Shown here: positions 1-9,445 of the stretch, piece by piece | How positions within the stretch are numbered: the first letter of the stretch is position 1 | How the letters are laid out: the number at the start of each line of letters is the position of its first letter | Assembly (NCBI RefSeq): GCF_004634195.1 | Contig: NZ_SKBP01000004.1 | Span: 186,001 to 250,000 of the forward strand | Source of the DNA: Flavobacterium salilacus subsp. salilacus | GTDB lineage: Bacteria; Bacteroidota; Bacteroidia; Flavobacteriales; Flavobacteriaceae | Length of the DNA stretch: 64,000 bases | Reading direction: 5' to 3' | Notes under the pieces: model-generated | Seen by the model: only the letters and a program-made list of their open reading frames with translations | The model's database searches: none | Told to the model about the DNA's origin: nothing | Translations under genes and position numbers: made by a program

Positions 1-1
1 A

Positions 2-1324
2 GCTAATTTAATCCGCTACCACATTTTTGGGGATATCATTCCGCACTTTACACTATTGGTTTCGTTATTTTTCCTGAGTTTAACGGCTGTTGAGTTGAGT
101 AGGCTGTTAGGTTTTAAAGGCATTATGGGTTATTTTTTTTGCGGGTTGTTTTTAACGTTTCCGCAAATGGCATATCAGCTCATATTTACGCTCCAGGCCG
201 ATGCTATTACTATAGGCTTTTTATCCTCTGTATTGGCAATGAGATTTTTCATTAAATCACTTGATCACTTTTTCAGTTTAAAATTCGCTGGCTATTTTAC
301 ACTGTCTGCCCTGCTTTTTATGTTTTCAATTGCGGTTTATCAGGCTTTAGCATTTATTCCTGTATTGATATACCTGATTATTTTTTTTAAGAATACCTAC
401 ACCGAAAACTATAATTTTAAAACCGAATTTAAAAAAGGATTGATATTTATCGGTTTAACCATCGCTTCGGTCGTACTGTATTTTATTTCTACAAAAATTT
501 TCTGCCCCAAAAGCAGCAGCGGGTTCTTTTCTGCTTATACACAGGACAATCCCGGAAATATTTTTACTGATTTTTTCGACAGGTGGAAGATACTCCTTAA
601 AGGAAATGCCTACTACGGCAATAAAACTTTTATAATTGCAACTGTGCTGCTGGCAGTAATTATGATTAGAATCTTTTTTCAAGAAAAGAAAAAGCTGTTG
701 ATACGTTTTATTACACTGCTCTCTATAATGATTGTACCCTTTATAATATCGTTGTTTATTACTAACGGTATCCACCCCCCAAGGTTATATGTTGCTTCGG
801 GTATTGCGTTTGCATTTATAATCATATATTTTATTACAACCGTAAAATTTCAAAAAGTATTCCTAGCTTTAGCCTCACTGGTTATAGTTGCCAATATCTA
901 TTATATAACAAAGCTGTTTTTATCGCACTACAGGCTGTATAATAATGATATTAAAGTTGCCCGGAATATAGATTCGTCTATCCGCACAAAATATCCTGAC
1001 TTTGACCCCGCTAACGATTATGTTTACTTTTTTGGCAGCCTGCCTTACAGTGAAGGGAATGAGCACCGATTACCAAATGCAGAAATTTTTGGCGGATCAT
1101 TCTTTATATGGGATAATGGCAGTAACGACAGGATTATAAACTTTATGAAGTTTAGCGATGTAGCCCATTATCGTATAATTGATAATAAGGAGACATATCT
1201 GAAAATTAAAGACTCTATCAACCCTATGCCCACATGGCCAAAAGATGGTTATATAAAGCGTCTTGATAATGTTATCGTGGTAAAACTGGGAGTAACCAAA
1301 GGGGCTAACCTATGGGTGGAATAG
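2..1324 (+). CDS. GtrII-like glucosyltransferase-type membrane protein (5' partial)
   Basis: The reading frame is open to the left edge, so the true start lies outside the window; a TTG at 56 is only an internal codon. The visible 440 residues are a polytopic membrane protein with roughly nine hydrophobic helices, followed by a soluble C-terminal part of about 120 residues. The alternation of short loops and aromatic-rich helices resembles the GtrII glucosyltransferase family, which modifies O-antigen using lipid-linked glucose. It converges on the minus-strand polysaccharide operon with only 10 bp between the two stop codons, which fits a role in surface glycan modification. The family assignment is by eye; another lipid-linked sugar transferase is possible. 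Confidence 0.65.
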   Translation, partial: ANLIRYHIFGDIIPHFTLLVSLFFLSLTAVELSRLLGFKGIMGYFFCGLFLTFPQMAYQLIFTLQADAITIGFLSSVLAMRFFIKSLDHFFSLKFAGYFTLSALLFMFSIAVYQALAFIPVLIYLIIFFKNTYTENYNFKTEFKKGLIFIGLTIASVVLYFISTKIFCPKSSSGFFSAYTQDNPGNIFTDFFDRWKILLKGNAYYGNKTFIIATVLLAVIMIRIFFQEKKKLLIRFITLLSIMIVPFIISLFITNGIHPPRLYVASGIAFAFIIIYFITTVKFQKVFLALASLVIVANIYYITKLFLSHYRLYNNDIKVARNIDSSIRTKYPDFDPANDYVYFFGSLPYSEGNEHRLPNAEIFGGSFFIWDNGSNDRIINFMKFSDVAHYRIIDNKETYLKIKDSINPMPTWPKDGYIKRLDNVIVVKLGVTKGANLWVE

Positions 1325-1334
1325 CTTATACAGG

Positions 1335-2063
1335 TTATCTTCCTTTTGTGTACAACAAATATAATTCTCTGAGTATTTTAAATGAATCTTTCCAATTTAG
1401 TTTAGAACCATCTACGTCCCTCCAGCTCTGCAAAGGTATTTCTTTACCGGTGTGCATCAGGTTATTTTTTTTGAGCCTTAAAAAGATTTCCATATCAAAC
1501 AACCAGGAGGTACGGAACGGTTGGGAAAAAGCAATTTTTGCTATAGCTACCGGGAACAGCTTTGCGCCACATTGCGTGTCATACACACCCAACTTGAATT
1601 TTAAATTTACAAGGGTTACTATAACACGCCCGATAATGTGCCTGTAAGTTTTTCTTTTTATCTGCGAATTGAGCAGCATAACTCTCGAACCCATGATAAA
1701 ATTTTCAAGGTTTTGATGCTGTATATCCAGCAGTTTCACGATTTCCTCAACAGGGGTTGAAAAATCTGCGTCAAAATAGCCTATGTGTGTGTATTCTCCT
1801 CGGTTTAGTATATCATTAACCGATTTATATATAGTATTTGCCTTGCCCGCGTTTTTTGCATAATGTATTACAACGCAACGGTTGCCTATCTGCCCTGCTA
1901 TGTCATTAAGCACCTGCAATGTATTATCGGTACTGCCGTCATTGCATAAAAAAATATCCGCTTCCGTGAGCGATACTAACAAGGACAGCATGGTTTTATC
2001 TATCCTCTTTTCCTCATTATAGCAGGGAATAATTATGGCTACTTTTTGCATAGGCAGTAACAT
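1335..2063 (-). CDS. family 2 glycosyltransferase (dolichyl-phosphate sugar synthase type)
   Basis: A 242-residue cytoplasmic GT-A glycosyltransferase. The N-terminus reads VAIIIPCYNEE, followed by the nucleotide-binding NDGSTDNT motif and a metal-binding DAD (in YFDADFSTP). The length and these motifs match enzymes that move a sugar from a nucleotide to a lipid phosphate. There is no C-terminal membrane segment. It is the last gene of the minus-strand run and overlaps the upstream methyltransferase by 25 bp if it starts at 2063; an internal Met at 2051 would reduce the overlap to 13 bp and place the start directly before the core fold. The donor sugar cannot be read from the sequence. A lipid-linked sugar product would suit the convergent GtrII-like protein. 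Confidence 0.85.
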   Translation of the reverse strand: MLLPMQKVAIIIPCYNEEKRIDKTMLSLLVSLTEADIFLCNDGSTDNTLQVLNDIAGQIGNRCVVIHYAKNAGKANTIYKSVNDILNRGEYTHIGYFDADFSTPVEEIVKLLDIQHQNLENFIMGSRVMLLNSQIKRKTYRHIIGRVIVTLVNLKFKLGVYDTQCGAKLFPVAIAKIAFSQPFRTSWLFDMEIFLRLKKNNLMHTGKEIPLQSWRDVDGSKLNWKDSFKILRELYLLYTKGR

Positions 2064-2797
2064 GACAGTCCCGGAATGGTAATTCCGGCCTTTTTTAATA
2101 AAATTCCTATATCGGCATCTATTTTTAAAACCGTGTTTATAAGACCTGTTTTAAACTTACCTGCTGCCCAGTTATCTATAGATTCTTTTTTATTTTTAGT
2201 GAAGATTTTTTCCATTCGGCGAAGCATTAACAGAGACATAAAATAATACCCCCTGTCTTTTACCGTAAAGCCATAGTTGGCAAGCACACCTTGCAGTTGC
2301 AGTAGTGTATAACGCCTGTAGTGCCCCAACAGCGCATCGTGCCCCGAGAAAACAGACTGAAAGGCAGGCACGGCAAAAAAATAAATATGATTGCTGTTGC
2401 CCCCCAGGTGCGACAATATAATACTTTCGTCCTGTACATGCTCCAGTACATCCATGCACAAAAACAGCGTAGGAACATCGTTCCCATACTTTTGTTTATA
2501 CTCCTCTATATCCTGTACATATTGCACGGGGCTGTTACCATAGTTTTCTTTTAACTGGCTGATAACCTCAGGCGTATAAGCCGTATCAATAGCAATATAC
2601 TCCCTGCCTATACCTTTATGCAAAAGTGTGTGGATAACATAAGCATCTCCCGCGCCAATATCAACAACCCTCTCTATGGGGAAAGGTATTTTATAGCTTT
2701 TCAGCAGCTTGTGCAGCACATTTTTACGGGAAGTTTCCCACGGATGCCTGCTGTAGCGGTTTTTATTATTTAGTCTCGAAAACTCAGATATATCCAT
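2039..2797 (-). CDS. class I SAM-dependent methyltransferase
   Basis: A 252-residue soluble protein with a Rossmann-type methyltransferase fold. Motif I is VVDIGAGDAYV at about residue 45, and the post-I acidic residue lies in YIAIDTAY. CMDVLEHV corresponds to motif IV, and an HYRRYT segment typical of methyltransferases in glycan clusters lies downstream. It starts 1 bp after the stop of rfbD and overlaps the following glycosyltransferase, so it is translationally coupled. Its place in the operon suggests methylation of a sugar or another step in surface polysaccharide synthesis, but the substrate is unknown. Confidence 0.8.
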   Translation of the reverse strand: MDISEFSRLNNKNRYSRHPWETSRKNVLHKLLKSYKIPFPIERVVDIGAGDAYVIHTLLHKGIGREYIAIDTAYTPEVISQLKENYGNSPVQYVQDIEEYKQKYGNDVPTLFLCMDVLEHVQDESIILSHLGGNSNHIYFFAVPAFQSVFSGHDALLGHYRRYTLLQLQGVLANYGFTVKDRGYYFMSLLMLRRMEKIFTKNKKESIDNWAAGKFKTGLINTVLKIDADIGILLKKAGITIPGLSCYCLCKK

Positions 2798-2798
2798 A

Positions 2799-3626
2799 TT
2801 ACAAATTATCCTGCCAGTGTTTTATCGTAATCCCGAAAACACGTTTTATTTTACTTTTATCCATTACGCTGTAAGCGGGCCTTCTTGCAGGAGTGGGATA
2901 TTCTTGTGTGGTAATTGGTTTTAAATCAACCGATATATTGTTGACTTCAAATATTTTTTTGGCAAATTCATACCATGTGGCAACACCCTCGTTACTGTAA
3001 TGGTATATGCCATATTCTTTTTTACCGCTTTCTGTAATCTGCAAGATTGCTTCGGCAAGATCGTTGGCATTGGTAGGCGTTCCCGTCTGGTCGTTCACTA
3101 CACCCAGACTATCCCTTTCATTACCCAGCCTTATCATCGTTTTCATAAAGTTATTCCCGTACTCCGAGTACAACCACGATGTCCTGATGATATAATGTGC
3201 TGTAAGTAGCTTCTCTATTTCCTGTTCGCCTTCCCGCTTGGTTTTTCCATATACTCCCTGCGGATTGGTTTCATCCTCTTCGGTATAAGGCGTGTTCTTA
3301 CTGCCGTCAAATACAAAATCAGTTGAAACGTGTATCAGGGTAGTATTATATTCCTTGCAAACCTCAGCCAAATTTTTAGCTCCCGTTACATTTACTAAAT
3401 GAGCTTTTTCCGGCTCACTCTCGGCTTTATCTACAGCGGTATAGGCTGCCGCATTAATACAAAAATCAGGCTTTAGCCTGCTGAATACCTGTTCCAGATT
3501 TTCCTTGTTGGTTATATCTGCTTCCGCCGAAGTAACAAAGTAGAATTGTATTGCCTCATGCTGCGGTGCTAGTGCCTGCAGTGCCTGCCCTAACTGCCCC
3601 GATGCTCCTGTTACTACTACTACCAT
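2799..3626 (-). CDS. rfbD: dTDP-4-dehydrorhamnose reductase
   Basis: Last enzyme of dTDP-L-rhamnose synthesis, reducing dTDP-4-keto-L-rhamnose with NAD(P)H. The 275-residue protein is an extended SDR: nucleotide-binding TGASGQLGQAL at residues 6-16, the STDFVFDG block at about 101-108, and catalytic Tyr126/Lys130 in YGKTK. Length is normal for the family. It overlaps the end of rfbC by 7 bp and is followed 1 bp later by the methyltransferase. All four rhamnose genes are present in the order B, A, C, D. Confidence 0.95.
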   Translation of the reverse strand: MVVVVTGASGQLGQALQALAPQHEAIQFYFVTSAEADITNKENLEQVFSRLKPDFCINAAAYTAVDKAESEPEKAHLVNVTGAKNLAEVCKEYNTTLIHVSTDFVFDGSKNTPYTEEDETNPQGVYGKTKREGEQEIEKLLTAHYIIRTSWLYSEYGNNFMKTMIRLGNERDSLGVVNDQTGTPTNANDLAEAILQITESGKKEYGIYHYSNEGVATWYEFAKKIFEVNNISVDLKPITTQEYPTPARRPAYSVMDKSKIKRVFGITIKHWQDNL

Positions 3627-4171
3627 ATGGGTCGTGCATTTTTAAAGTCAGGCAATACGGTATCTTTTGGCGAAATGATAAATTCGGAAGCATCCATACC
3701 CCAATCGATACCAATAGAGGCATCATTATACATAATACCGCCTTCTGATTCTTTATTGTAAAAATTATCGCATTTATAGAAAAATGTAGCGGTTTCGCTC
3801 ACTACCAAAAAGCCATGTGCAAAACCACGCGGCACAAAAAGCTGCTTTTTATTTTCTGCCGTAAGCATTACCGCTACATGCTGCCCGTAGGTTGCCGAGC
3901 CGGGGCGCACATCTACCGCCACATCCAGCACTTCGCCCTGCAATACTCTTACCAGTTTTGCCTGTGCATATTCCCCTGTTTGGTAATGCAACCCGCGCAG
4001 TACTCCGCGTGTAGAAAACGACTGATTGTCCTGTACAAAATGTACTTTTAAACCTGTTTCCTGCTCAAAGCGTTTCTCGTTATGGCTTTCCATAAAATAG
4101 CCACGCTCATCGGGTATAACGTTAGGTTCAATAATAAAACATCCTTCCAGTTTGGTGGGTATTGCTGCCAT
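3620..4171 (-). CDS. rfbC: dTDP-4-dehydrorhamnose 3,5-epimerase
   Basis: Cupin-fold epimerase that inverts C3 and C5 of dTDP-4-keto-6-deoxyglucose. At 183 residues it is of standard length. Visible signatures are RGLHYQ with the catalytic His62, the GEVLDVAVDVR strand and FVPRGFAHGF. The 4 bp gap to rfbA upstream and the 7 bp overlap with rfbD downstream place it in one transcript. The product is cytoplasmic. Confidence 0.96.
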   Translation of the reverse strand: MAAIPTKLEGCFIIEPNVIPDERGYFMESHNEKRFEQETGLKVHFVQDNQSFSTRGVLRGLHYQTGEYAQAKLVRVLQGEVLDVAVDVRPGSATYGQHVAVMLTAENKKQLFVPRGFAHGFLVVSETATFFYKCDNFYNKESEGGIMYNDASIGIDWGMDASEFIISPKDTVLPDFKNARPIW

Positions 4172-4175
4172 TTTT

Positions 4176-5036
4176 TTATTCTATTATGCTTAGCAAATGC
4201 GTACCGTAACCACTCTTTAAAAGCGGTTGTGCAAGTGCCGTAAGTTCTTCTTTTGTTATGTAGCCCATTTTGTAGGCTGCTTCTTCTATGGCTCCTATTT
4301 TAAGCCCCTGCCGTTCTTCTATAACCTGTACAAACTGGCTTGCCTGCATCAGCGAGTTAAACGTGCCGGTATCCAGCCATGCCGTTCCTCTGTCGAGTAT
4401 GCTTACTTTAAGGTTACCACGTTTCAGGTATTCCTTATTTACATCGGTAATTTCAAGCTCGCCACGATGGCTGGGTTTTATATTGGCTGCTATATCCAAT
4501 ACATCGTTATTATAAAAATAAATACCGGGTACGGCAAAGTTCGACTTTGGTTTCTCCGGCTTTTCCTCTATAGAAAGTGCCTTACCGTCTTTGTCAAAAT
4601 CTACCACGCCATAACGCTCCGGGTCATGCACATGGTAGGCATAAATAATACCGCCTTCGGGGTCGTTGTTCGACTGTAACAAATCGGCAAGCCCGGTACC
4701 GTAAAATATGTTATCGCCCAGTATTAGTGCCACTTTATCGTTGCCCACAAATTCTTTTCCTATAATGAATGCCTCGGCAAGCCCGTTAGGATGCTCCTGA
4801 ACGGCATATTCAAAACGGCAGCCCAGCTTGCTGCCATCGCCCAAAAGGTGACGAAATAACGGCAAATCGTGCGGAGTGGATATAATAAGTATTTCCCTTA
4901 TGCCTGCCCACATAAGGGTAGATAGCGGGTAGTATATCATAGGTTTATCATAAATGGGCATTAGCTGCTTACTTACGGCAAGTGTGAGCGGGTGCAGTCT
5001 TGTTCCTGAGCCTCCGGCTAATATTATTCCTTTCAT
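4176..5036 (-). CDS. rfbA: glucose-1-phosphate thymidylyltransferase
   Basis: First step of dTDP-rhamnose synthesis, joining dTTP and glucose-1-phosphate to give dTDP-glucose. The 286-residue protein begins with the nucleotidyltransferase signature [16 protein letters not shown] and continues with [27 protein letters not shown] and the EEKPEKPKS stretch, all hallmarks of the RmlA family. Length matches the short RmlA type. It lies 1 bp after rfbB and 4 bp before rfbC. Confidence 0.97.
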   Translation of the reverse strand: MKGIILAGGSGTRLHPLTLAVSKQLMPIYDKPMIYYPLSTLMWAGIREILIISTPHDLPLFRHLLGDGSKLGCRFEYAVQEHPNGLAEAFIIGKEFVGNDKVALILGDNIFYGTGLADLLQSNNDPEGGIIYAYHVHDPERYGVVDFDKDGKALSIEEKPEKPKSNFAVPGIYFYNNDVLDIAANIKPSHRGELEITDVNKEYLKRGNLKVSILDRGTAWLDTGTFNSLMQASQFVQVIEERQGLKIGAIEEAAYKMGYITKEELTALAQPLLKSGYGTHLLSIIE

Positions 5037-5037
5037 G

Positions 5038-6054
5038 TTATTTTGTTAGTTTCTGCAAATACCATAGTATGGTTTTTACAATTCCTGTTTCAAAATTTTC
5101 ATTGGCTTTCCAGCCCAATTCGTTTTCTATTTTTGTGGCATCTATGGCATAACGCAGATCGTGCCCCGGTCTGTCCGTCACAAACGTAATCTGGTCTTTA
5201 TAGTTACCTTGTGCCTTGGGGTGCATTGTGTCGAGCAATTCACATATCTTGTTGGCAATATATAGGTTATTGCGTTCATTCCTGCCTCCTATGTTGTAGG
5301 TTTCGCCTGCCCTGCCTTTTTTATACACCAGCTCTATACCTGTACAGTGGTCTAACACGTACAACCAGTCGCGCACGTTTTTACCATCGCCATAAATAGG
5401 GATATTTTCTCCTGATATTGCTTTTCTGATAATAGTTGGTATCAGTTTTTCCTGATGCTGTTTTGGTCCGTAGTTATTAGAGCAGTTGGTGGTTACTACA
5501 TTCATACCATAGGTATGGAAGTAGCTGCGCACTACCATATCTGACGATGCCTTAGAGGCGCTGTAAGGACTGTTGGGCGCATACGGAGTCTTCTCGGTAA
5601 ACAAGCCTGTTTCGCCCAGTGTACCATATACCTCATCGGTTGAAATGTGGTGGAAACGGCAGTCTTCGTACCCTGCCTTATATTTGTTGGGAGCATCCAT
5701 CCAATGCTGCCTTGCGGTTTCCAGCAGGTTAAAAGTACCCAATACATTGGTTTTTATAAATGCCTCAGGTCCTGAAATGGAGTTATCTACATGCGACTCG
5801 GCAGCAAAGTGTATCACGCCTTTAAAATCGTGTGCTGCAAACAGTTCCTGCAAAAAAGTCCTGTCGCAAATATCGCCTTGTACAAATTTATAATTCGGGT
5901 TACTTTCAATTTCTGTAAGGTTATCCAGTGTACCCGCATAGGTGAGCAAATCGAGGTTTACCAAAAAATAATCGGGGTTTGATGCAAGAAAATGCACAAT
6001 AAAATTAGAGCCTATAAACCCCGCGCCTCCTGTTATCAGTATCGCTTTATTCAT
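5038..6054 (-). CDS. rfbB: dTDP-glucose 4,6-dehydratase
   Basis: Converts dTDP-glucose to dTDP-4-keto-6-deoxyglucose with a bound NAD+. The 338-residue extended SDR shows [11 protein letters not shown] at residues 8-18, the catalytic Thr139-Asp140-Glu141 triad in STDEVYG, and Tyr164/Lys168 in YSASK. It overlaps the upstream Wzz-like gene by 8 bp, so chain-length control and rhamnose synthesis are read from the same message. Confidence 0.97.
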   Translation of the reverse strand: MNKAILITGGAGFIGSNFIVHFLASNPDYFLVNLDLLTYAGTLDNLTEIESNPNYKFVQGDICDRTFLQELFAAHDFKGVIHFAAESHVDNSISGPEAFIKTNVLGTFNLLETARQHWMDAPNKYKAGYEDCRFHHISTDEVYGTLGETGLFTEKTPYAPNSPYSASKASSDMVVRSYFHTYGMNVVTTNCSNNYGPKQHQEKLIPTIIRKAISGENIPIYGDGKNVRDWLYVLDHCTGIELVYKKGRAGETYNIGGRNERNNLYIANKICELLDTMHPKAQGNYKDQITFVTDRPGHDLRYAIDATKIENELGWKANENFETGIVKTILWYLQKLTK

Positions 6055-7048
6055 TGGTAATAATAATTTTTCGTTTGTTTATCTGCCTTCTGTAGTATCC
6101 TTTAAACATGGCAATAGGAATAAATATAAAGAACACGAAGATAAAAGGAACTATGAATTTCATTTTTCCTGTGGTAATACTGTCTTTTCTTACATTCAGC
6201 ACTACGCTGTTTTGACTGATAATGCTATTGTAATTTATACTGTTTACCCTATTTTGGTTTTGCTTCTTTAAAAGTTTATTTTTAAGCACTATAACCTCAT
6301 CAAGTTGGGTATTATCGCTATGATACATTTGGTTGCCATCGGGAGTTTTTCGCCCGTTAACAGAATAACCCGTAAGCAAAGCATCTATGTTATTGATAGT
6401 GCTGTCGTTTGCCGCAATTTCTTGTTCAAGGCTTTTAATATACTCTTCTTTAACTTTCAGAAAATAAGTATCTGAATTTAAATATTTCATTATCGGATCT
6501 ACCGTTGTTTCCTGTTTTGTTGTCCCCGAAGTATATAGGGTAATCAGGTGCTTGGTATAGTTTCTGGCGGTAGGCATAGCCTCCAGTACATCCTCCATAT
6601 TATCATTTTCTGCCATAAGCCTGAATACCTGAACTTTTTTCTGCCCCTCATCATTATCATCGTTAATAAAGTCGTATATCTCTACTATGGGTTCTACTTT
6701 GATGCTTCCAATAGACAATTCGCCATTTAAACCGATGCTGCTTAAAAACTCTTTGTCATTTTCTTTTATCTTTTCATTTATCATCTCCACGTTATCATAC
6801 AAATAGTCTATACTGCCAAAATTAGGTATGGCAACTATCCTATGCTCATAAACTCGCTTACCGCTATCCATATAGTAGCCCAGCGCTGCACCGACAATAA
6901 TAATTATTGCTACTAATATAATATTACGTTTTAAAAATAATATCCAATCAAAAAACCAATCATTTATACGGTTTATGTATTCTTTAATTTTACCGGATAC
7001 CGAAGTCAAATCTATGTCCTCGCTGGTATTGTGGGTTTGGTTTGCCAT
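6047..7048 (-). CDS. Wzz-like polysaccharide chain-length determinant
   Basis: A 333-residue inner-membrane protein with one hydrophobic helix near residues 42-62 and a second near 298-318. The periplasmic domain between them is long, charged and helix-rich, including a coiled-coil-like stretch at about 190-260. This is the architecture of Wzz/PCP co-polymerases, which set O-antigen or exopolysaccharide chain length. A phenylalanine-rich FIFVFFIFIP segment opens the C-terminal helix, and no tyrosine-kinase domain is fused. It lies 5 bp after the DUF6909-like gene and overlaps rfbB. Assignment rests on topology and neighbours. Confidence 0.75.
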   Translation of the reverse strand: MANQTHNTSEDIDLTSVSGKIKEYINRINDWFFDWILFLKRNIILVAIIIIVGAALGYYMDSGKRVYEHRIVAIPNFGSIDYLYDNVEMINEKIKENDKEFLSSIGLNGELSIGSIKVEPIVEIYDFINDDNDEGQKKVQVFRLMAENDNMEDVLEAMPTARNYTKHLITLYTSGTTKQETTVDPIMKYLNSDTYFLKVKEEYIKSLEQEIAANDSTINNIDALLTGYSVNGRKTPDGNQMYHSDNTQLDEVIVLKNKLLKKQNQNRVNSINYNSIISQNSVVLNVRKDSITTGKMKFIVPFIFVFFIFIPIAMFKGYYRRQINKRKIIITNE

Positions 7049-7053
7049 TGGTT

Positions 7054-8745
7054 TTATTTACAGTTAAAAAGTTGTTCTAAAATTTTTATGGTTATCAAAT
7101 AGGTTGGTTTTACACCTGTAGTGCCCAGTCCGCCCGAAGCCAACGTACTGCCTGTTTCCAGCGGGTTATCGGATGCATAGTAGGCATAGCGTACTTTTAC
7201 ATCGGGGTTTATACTTTTCCTGATTTTAGATGCCGATTGTATGGCCTTCTGGTAATAAGCCCCTTCCATTTCCAGCCCTATAACACCCCAGGTAGATTTA
7301 TGGAAAAACTTGAGCAGATCTTTATTTTGAAGCGAAGTACCCAATACGGTTACCATAGAGCCGCTATATACAGGTATGCCCTGCCCTTCAAACATTTCGG
7401 CTTTCAGTTCGTTATTAAACGGGTAGTTATCGCCTGTACCCTCATTTATATGTGCCGAAGGTATCATAATATCGCCTTTATTCCCTTCCAAGATACCTGC
7501 TTTACCCATTATAGATACCGATGCCACATTAAGTAATGTTTTAGCAGTATCTTCTTTATACGGTTTCAGTAACTCGTCTATTGTTTCATAAGCCTGCTCG
7601 CCAAAAGCATAATCCATTACAATAATAACCGGTTTATCTTCGGATAATTGTGCGGTGGAGAATGCCGTTTTTGAGAAATCAATCTTAGCGGAATCGAATA
7701 TTTGTACATCTATATTGGTACCCGATGTATCGGGCACAAAAATCATCCCGTTTTTAAGGGCGTGTTTTTCTACTTTGTCCCTGTCTGTATTACCCGATTT
7801 GCTTAGCTCTTCATAAATGGTAAAATCCGGCTTGTCTTTATATTTTGCCGTAAGCACAAAGGGCGCAAATATGGAGTTCATTACGCTGTGCATATTGGCG
7901 CTTATAACGTGTATGGGTCTTTCCAGCAGTCCGTTTTGCTTTAATACCGACTTTATGTTGTCTGCCCATATTTCGCCGTGTATGTGATGCCCCAGTCTTT
8001 CGCGTAATATAGGGCTAAAGGTTATGGTACGTTTAGTTCCGCCCAAAGCTTCATCTATAGCCAGTTTGCCCAACCAATAAATTACATGCAAAAACCTGTC
8101 AGGAATATTGGCATTGCCAAAAGCATCATAAATATCAGTAACTTCTGCAAACGTGCGTCCCAATATATTCGATACGTGCGAAATAGCCTTTTCGCGTTCT
8201 ACAAGGTTCAGTTTTTTGTTTTGCAGTATTACCTGCTCCAGCTTTTGCCAGTCGCGAGTCATTTCTCCGCCCTCATCCAGCAATACGCGGTTTTTTATTT
8301 TGTGCGATTCTATAAATATAAAGGTAAGGTGCGTAAGTATATCGTATATATCCGATCGGCCTCGTGTAATATCTACATTCATCTGCTCCTCATCTATACG
8401 GTAGCAGTTTCTTCTTCTTTTGGGTGGTACTATTGCCTGAAAGTGCGATTTTGAATATCCTTCATCCGAAGTAAGGTTGATGAAACGGCATTCTTCTATA
8501 CCTATAGGCAAACGCTCTATAACATACAGCAGCCCGTTAAGTTCGGCTTTTTCTTCGGCTATAGAGCCGTATATCTCCGGGCGGAGCTGCAATAATGCTT
8601 CCCTGAGTGTTTCGCCCGATACCCCCATGGGTTTGTAAAACCCTCGGTTAAAAAGGTGACGCATGGTTATGTACAGCCGCTCTATAGCTGCAGAAGATTC
8701 CTGTGCCCGTGTGCGTGATATACTTTTAAATTTTTGCATTTTCAT
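7054..8745 (-). CDS. conserved Bacteroidota protein, probably DUF6909 family
   Basis: A 563-residue protein without a signal peptide or membrane helix, so probably cytoplasmic. I believe it is the Bacteroidota-specific family listed as DUF6909, but no catalytic motif stands out. The centre has a mixed alpha/beta pattern, and the stretch from about 430 to 550 contains GNKGDIMIPSAHINEGTGDN and GLEMEGAYYQKAI, which is reminiscent of nucleoside phosphorylase-type folds (Glu-Met-Glu near a ligand site). That resemblance is only suggestive. It is first in the polysaccharide run and has its own -7 box at 8760-8767. Met3 at 8739 is an alternative start. Confidence 0.6.
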   Translation of the reverse strand: MKMQKFKSISRTRAQESSAAIERLYITMRHLFNRGFYKPMGVSGETLREALLQLRPEIYGSIAEEKAELNGLLYVIERLPIGIEECRFINLTSDEGYSKSHFQAIVPPKRRRNCYRIDEEQMNVDITRGRSDIYDILTHLTFIFIESHKIKNRVLLDEGGEMTRDWQKLEQVILQNKKLNLVEREKAISHVSNILGRTFAEVTDIYDAFGNANIPDRFLHVIYWLGKLAIDEALGGTKRTITFSPILRERLGHHIHGEIWADNIKSVLKQNGLLERPIHVISANMHSVMNSIFAPFVLTAKYKDKPDFTIYEELSKSGNTDRDKVEKHALKNGMIFVPDTSGTNIDVQIFDSAKIDFSKTAFSTAQLSEDKPVIIVMDYAFGEQAYETIDELLKPYKEDTAKTLLNVASVSIMGKAGILEGNKGDIMIPSAHINEGTGDNYPFNNELKAEMFEGQGIPVYSGSMVTVLGTSLQNKDLLKFFHKSTWGVIGLEMEGAYYQKAIQSASKIRKSINPDVKVRYAYYASDNPLETGSTLASGGLGTTGVKPTYLITIKILEQLFNCK

Positions 8746-8759
8746 TACTATTTTACCCG

Positions 8760-8767
8760 CAAATGTA
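8760..8767 (-). promoter_or_regulatory. -7 box upstream of the polysaccharide operon
   Basis: On the minus strand the sequence TACATTTG matches the flavobacterial -7 consensus TAnnTTTG and ends 14 bp before the DUF6909-like start. I do not see a well-spaced TTG for the -33 element, so the call rests on one box. Confidence 0.45.
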
Positions 8768-8806
8768 GGATTTTTTATTTTTAGTCTCTTTAAGTCAGAA
8801 ACATGA

Positions 8807-9445
8807 TTATTCTATAAAAATGTTTTGTCTATGGTAGTCTAAATATTTTAATCTATCTTCCGTTGGCAACTTTAAATATTTTTTGCCTTTTTCAATTCCT
8901 ATATAGTTTATATTCTTTTCTGATAGCGAAGAAGAAATGATCAACTCCTTATTGTTTTCAAAAGTTATTAAACCTGTATCAAATAATTTATCTATTGTGG
9001 GGCTAAATATAAACCCATTATTAATATCTAATCTTTCGAAGTTTGTAGATAAAGCCCACGGTTTTATATGGCTTGCATTCAATATTCGCTTTTCATCAAT
9101 CCCTGTAATAGGGCATTTTCTTAATTGTTTAATCAACATTAAACGGAATTTCTCCTGACCTATTCTAATTTTACTCTGAATAATCTTAGATGTATCTCCT
9201 CTATCTATATCATCATCAAGTAAAAGTTTAGTTTCATCGTAGTCAATTAGAGCTATTAAGCCTACATCAATCATTTTAAACTTTTTACCTAGTTCTCTAT
9301 ATAGTACACCTCTAACCCCAGCCTTCCATTCTTTAGAGGATTTTATTTTTGGATAATGCTTCTCTAATTGATTATAAAGAATATTCCAGACAGCAACTCC
9401 TCCATTATCTTTTAGAACTTCTTGTATTGCTTCAACTTTTGTCAT
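8807..9445 (-). CDS. HNH endonuclease with N-terminal helical/winged-helix-like domain
   Basis: A 212-residue protein. The first 70 residues look like a small helix-turn-helix-type domain (a short helical start, then WKAGVRGVLYREL). The C-terminal half is a clear HNH nuclease of the HNH_2 kind: CPITG, then LNASHIKPW with the metal-binding histidine, then an NGFIFSPTIDKLFDTGLI block. The likely activity is metal-dependent DNA cleavage. Its start codon overlaps the stop of the 62-residue ORF upstream (TAATG). It is AT-rich compared with the GH3 and M23 genes next to it, which fits recent acquisition. Whether it acts as a restriction enzyme, a defence nuclease or a toxin is not visible. Confidence 0.8.
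   Translation of the reverse strand: MTKVEAIQEVLKDNGGVAVWNILYNQLEKHYPKIKSSKEWKAGVRGVLYRELGKKFKMIDVGLIALIDYDETKLLLDDDIDRGDTSKIIQSKIRIGQEKFRLMLIKQLRKCPITGIDEKRILNASHIKPWALSTNFERLDINNGFIFSPTIDKLFDTGLITFENNKELIISSSLSEKNINYIGIEKGKKYLKLPTEDRLKYLDYHRQNIFIE

Noticed and set aside
1312..1647. Plus-strand ORF of 111 codons antisense to the glycosyltransferase gene
   Set aside because: The opposite strand encodes a clear GT2 enzyme; this frame has no recognisable features.
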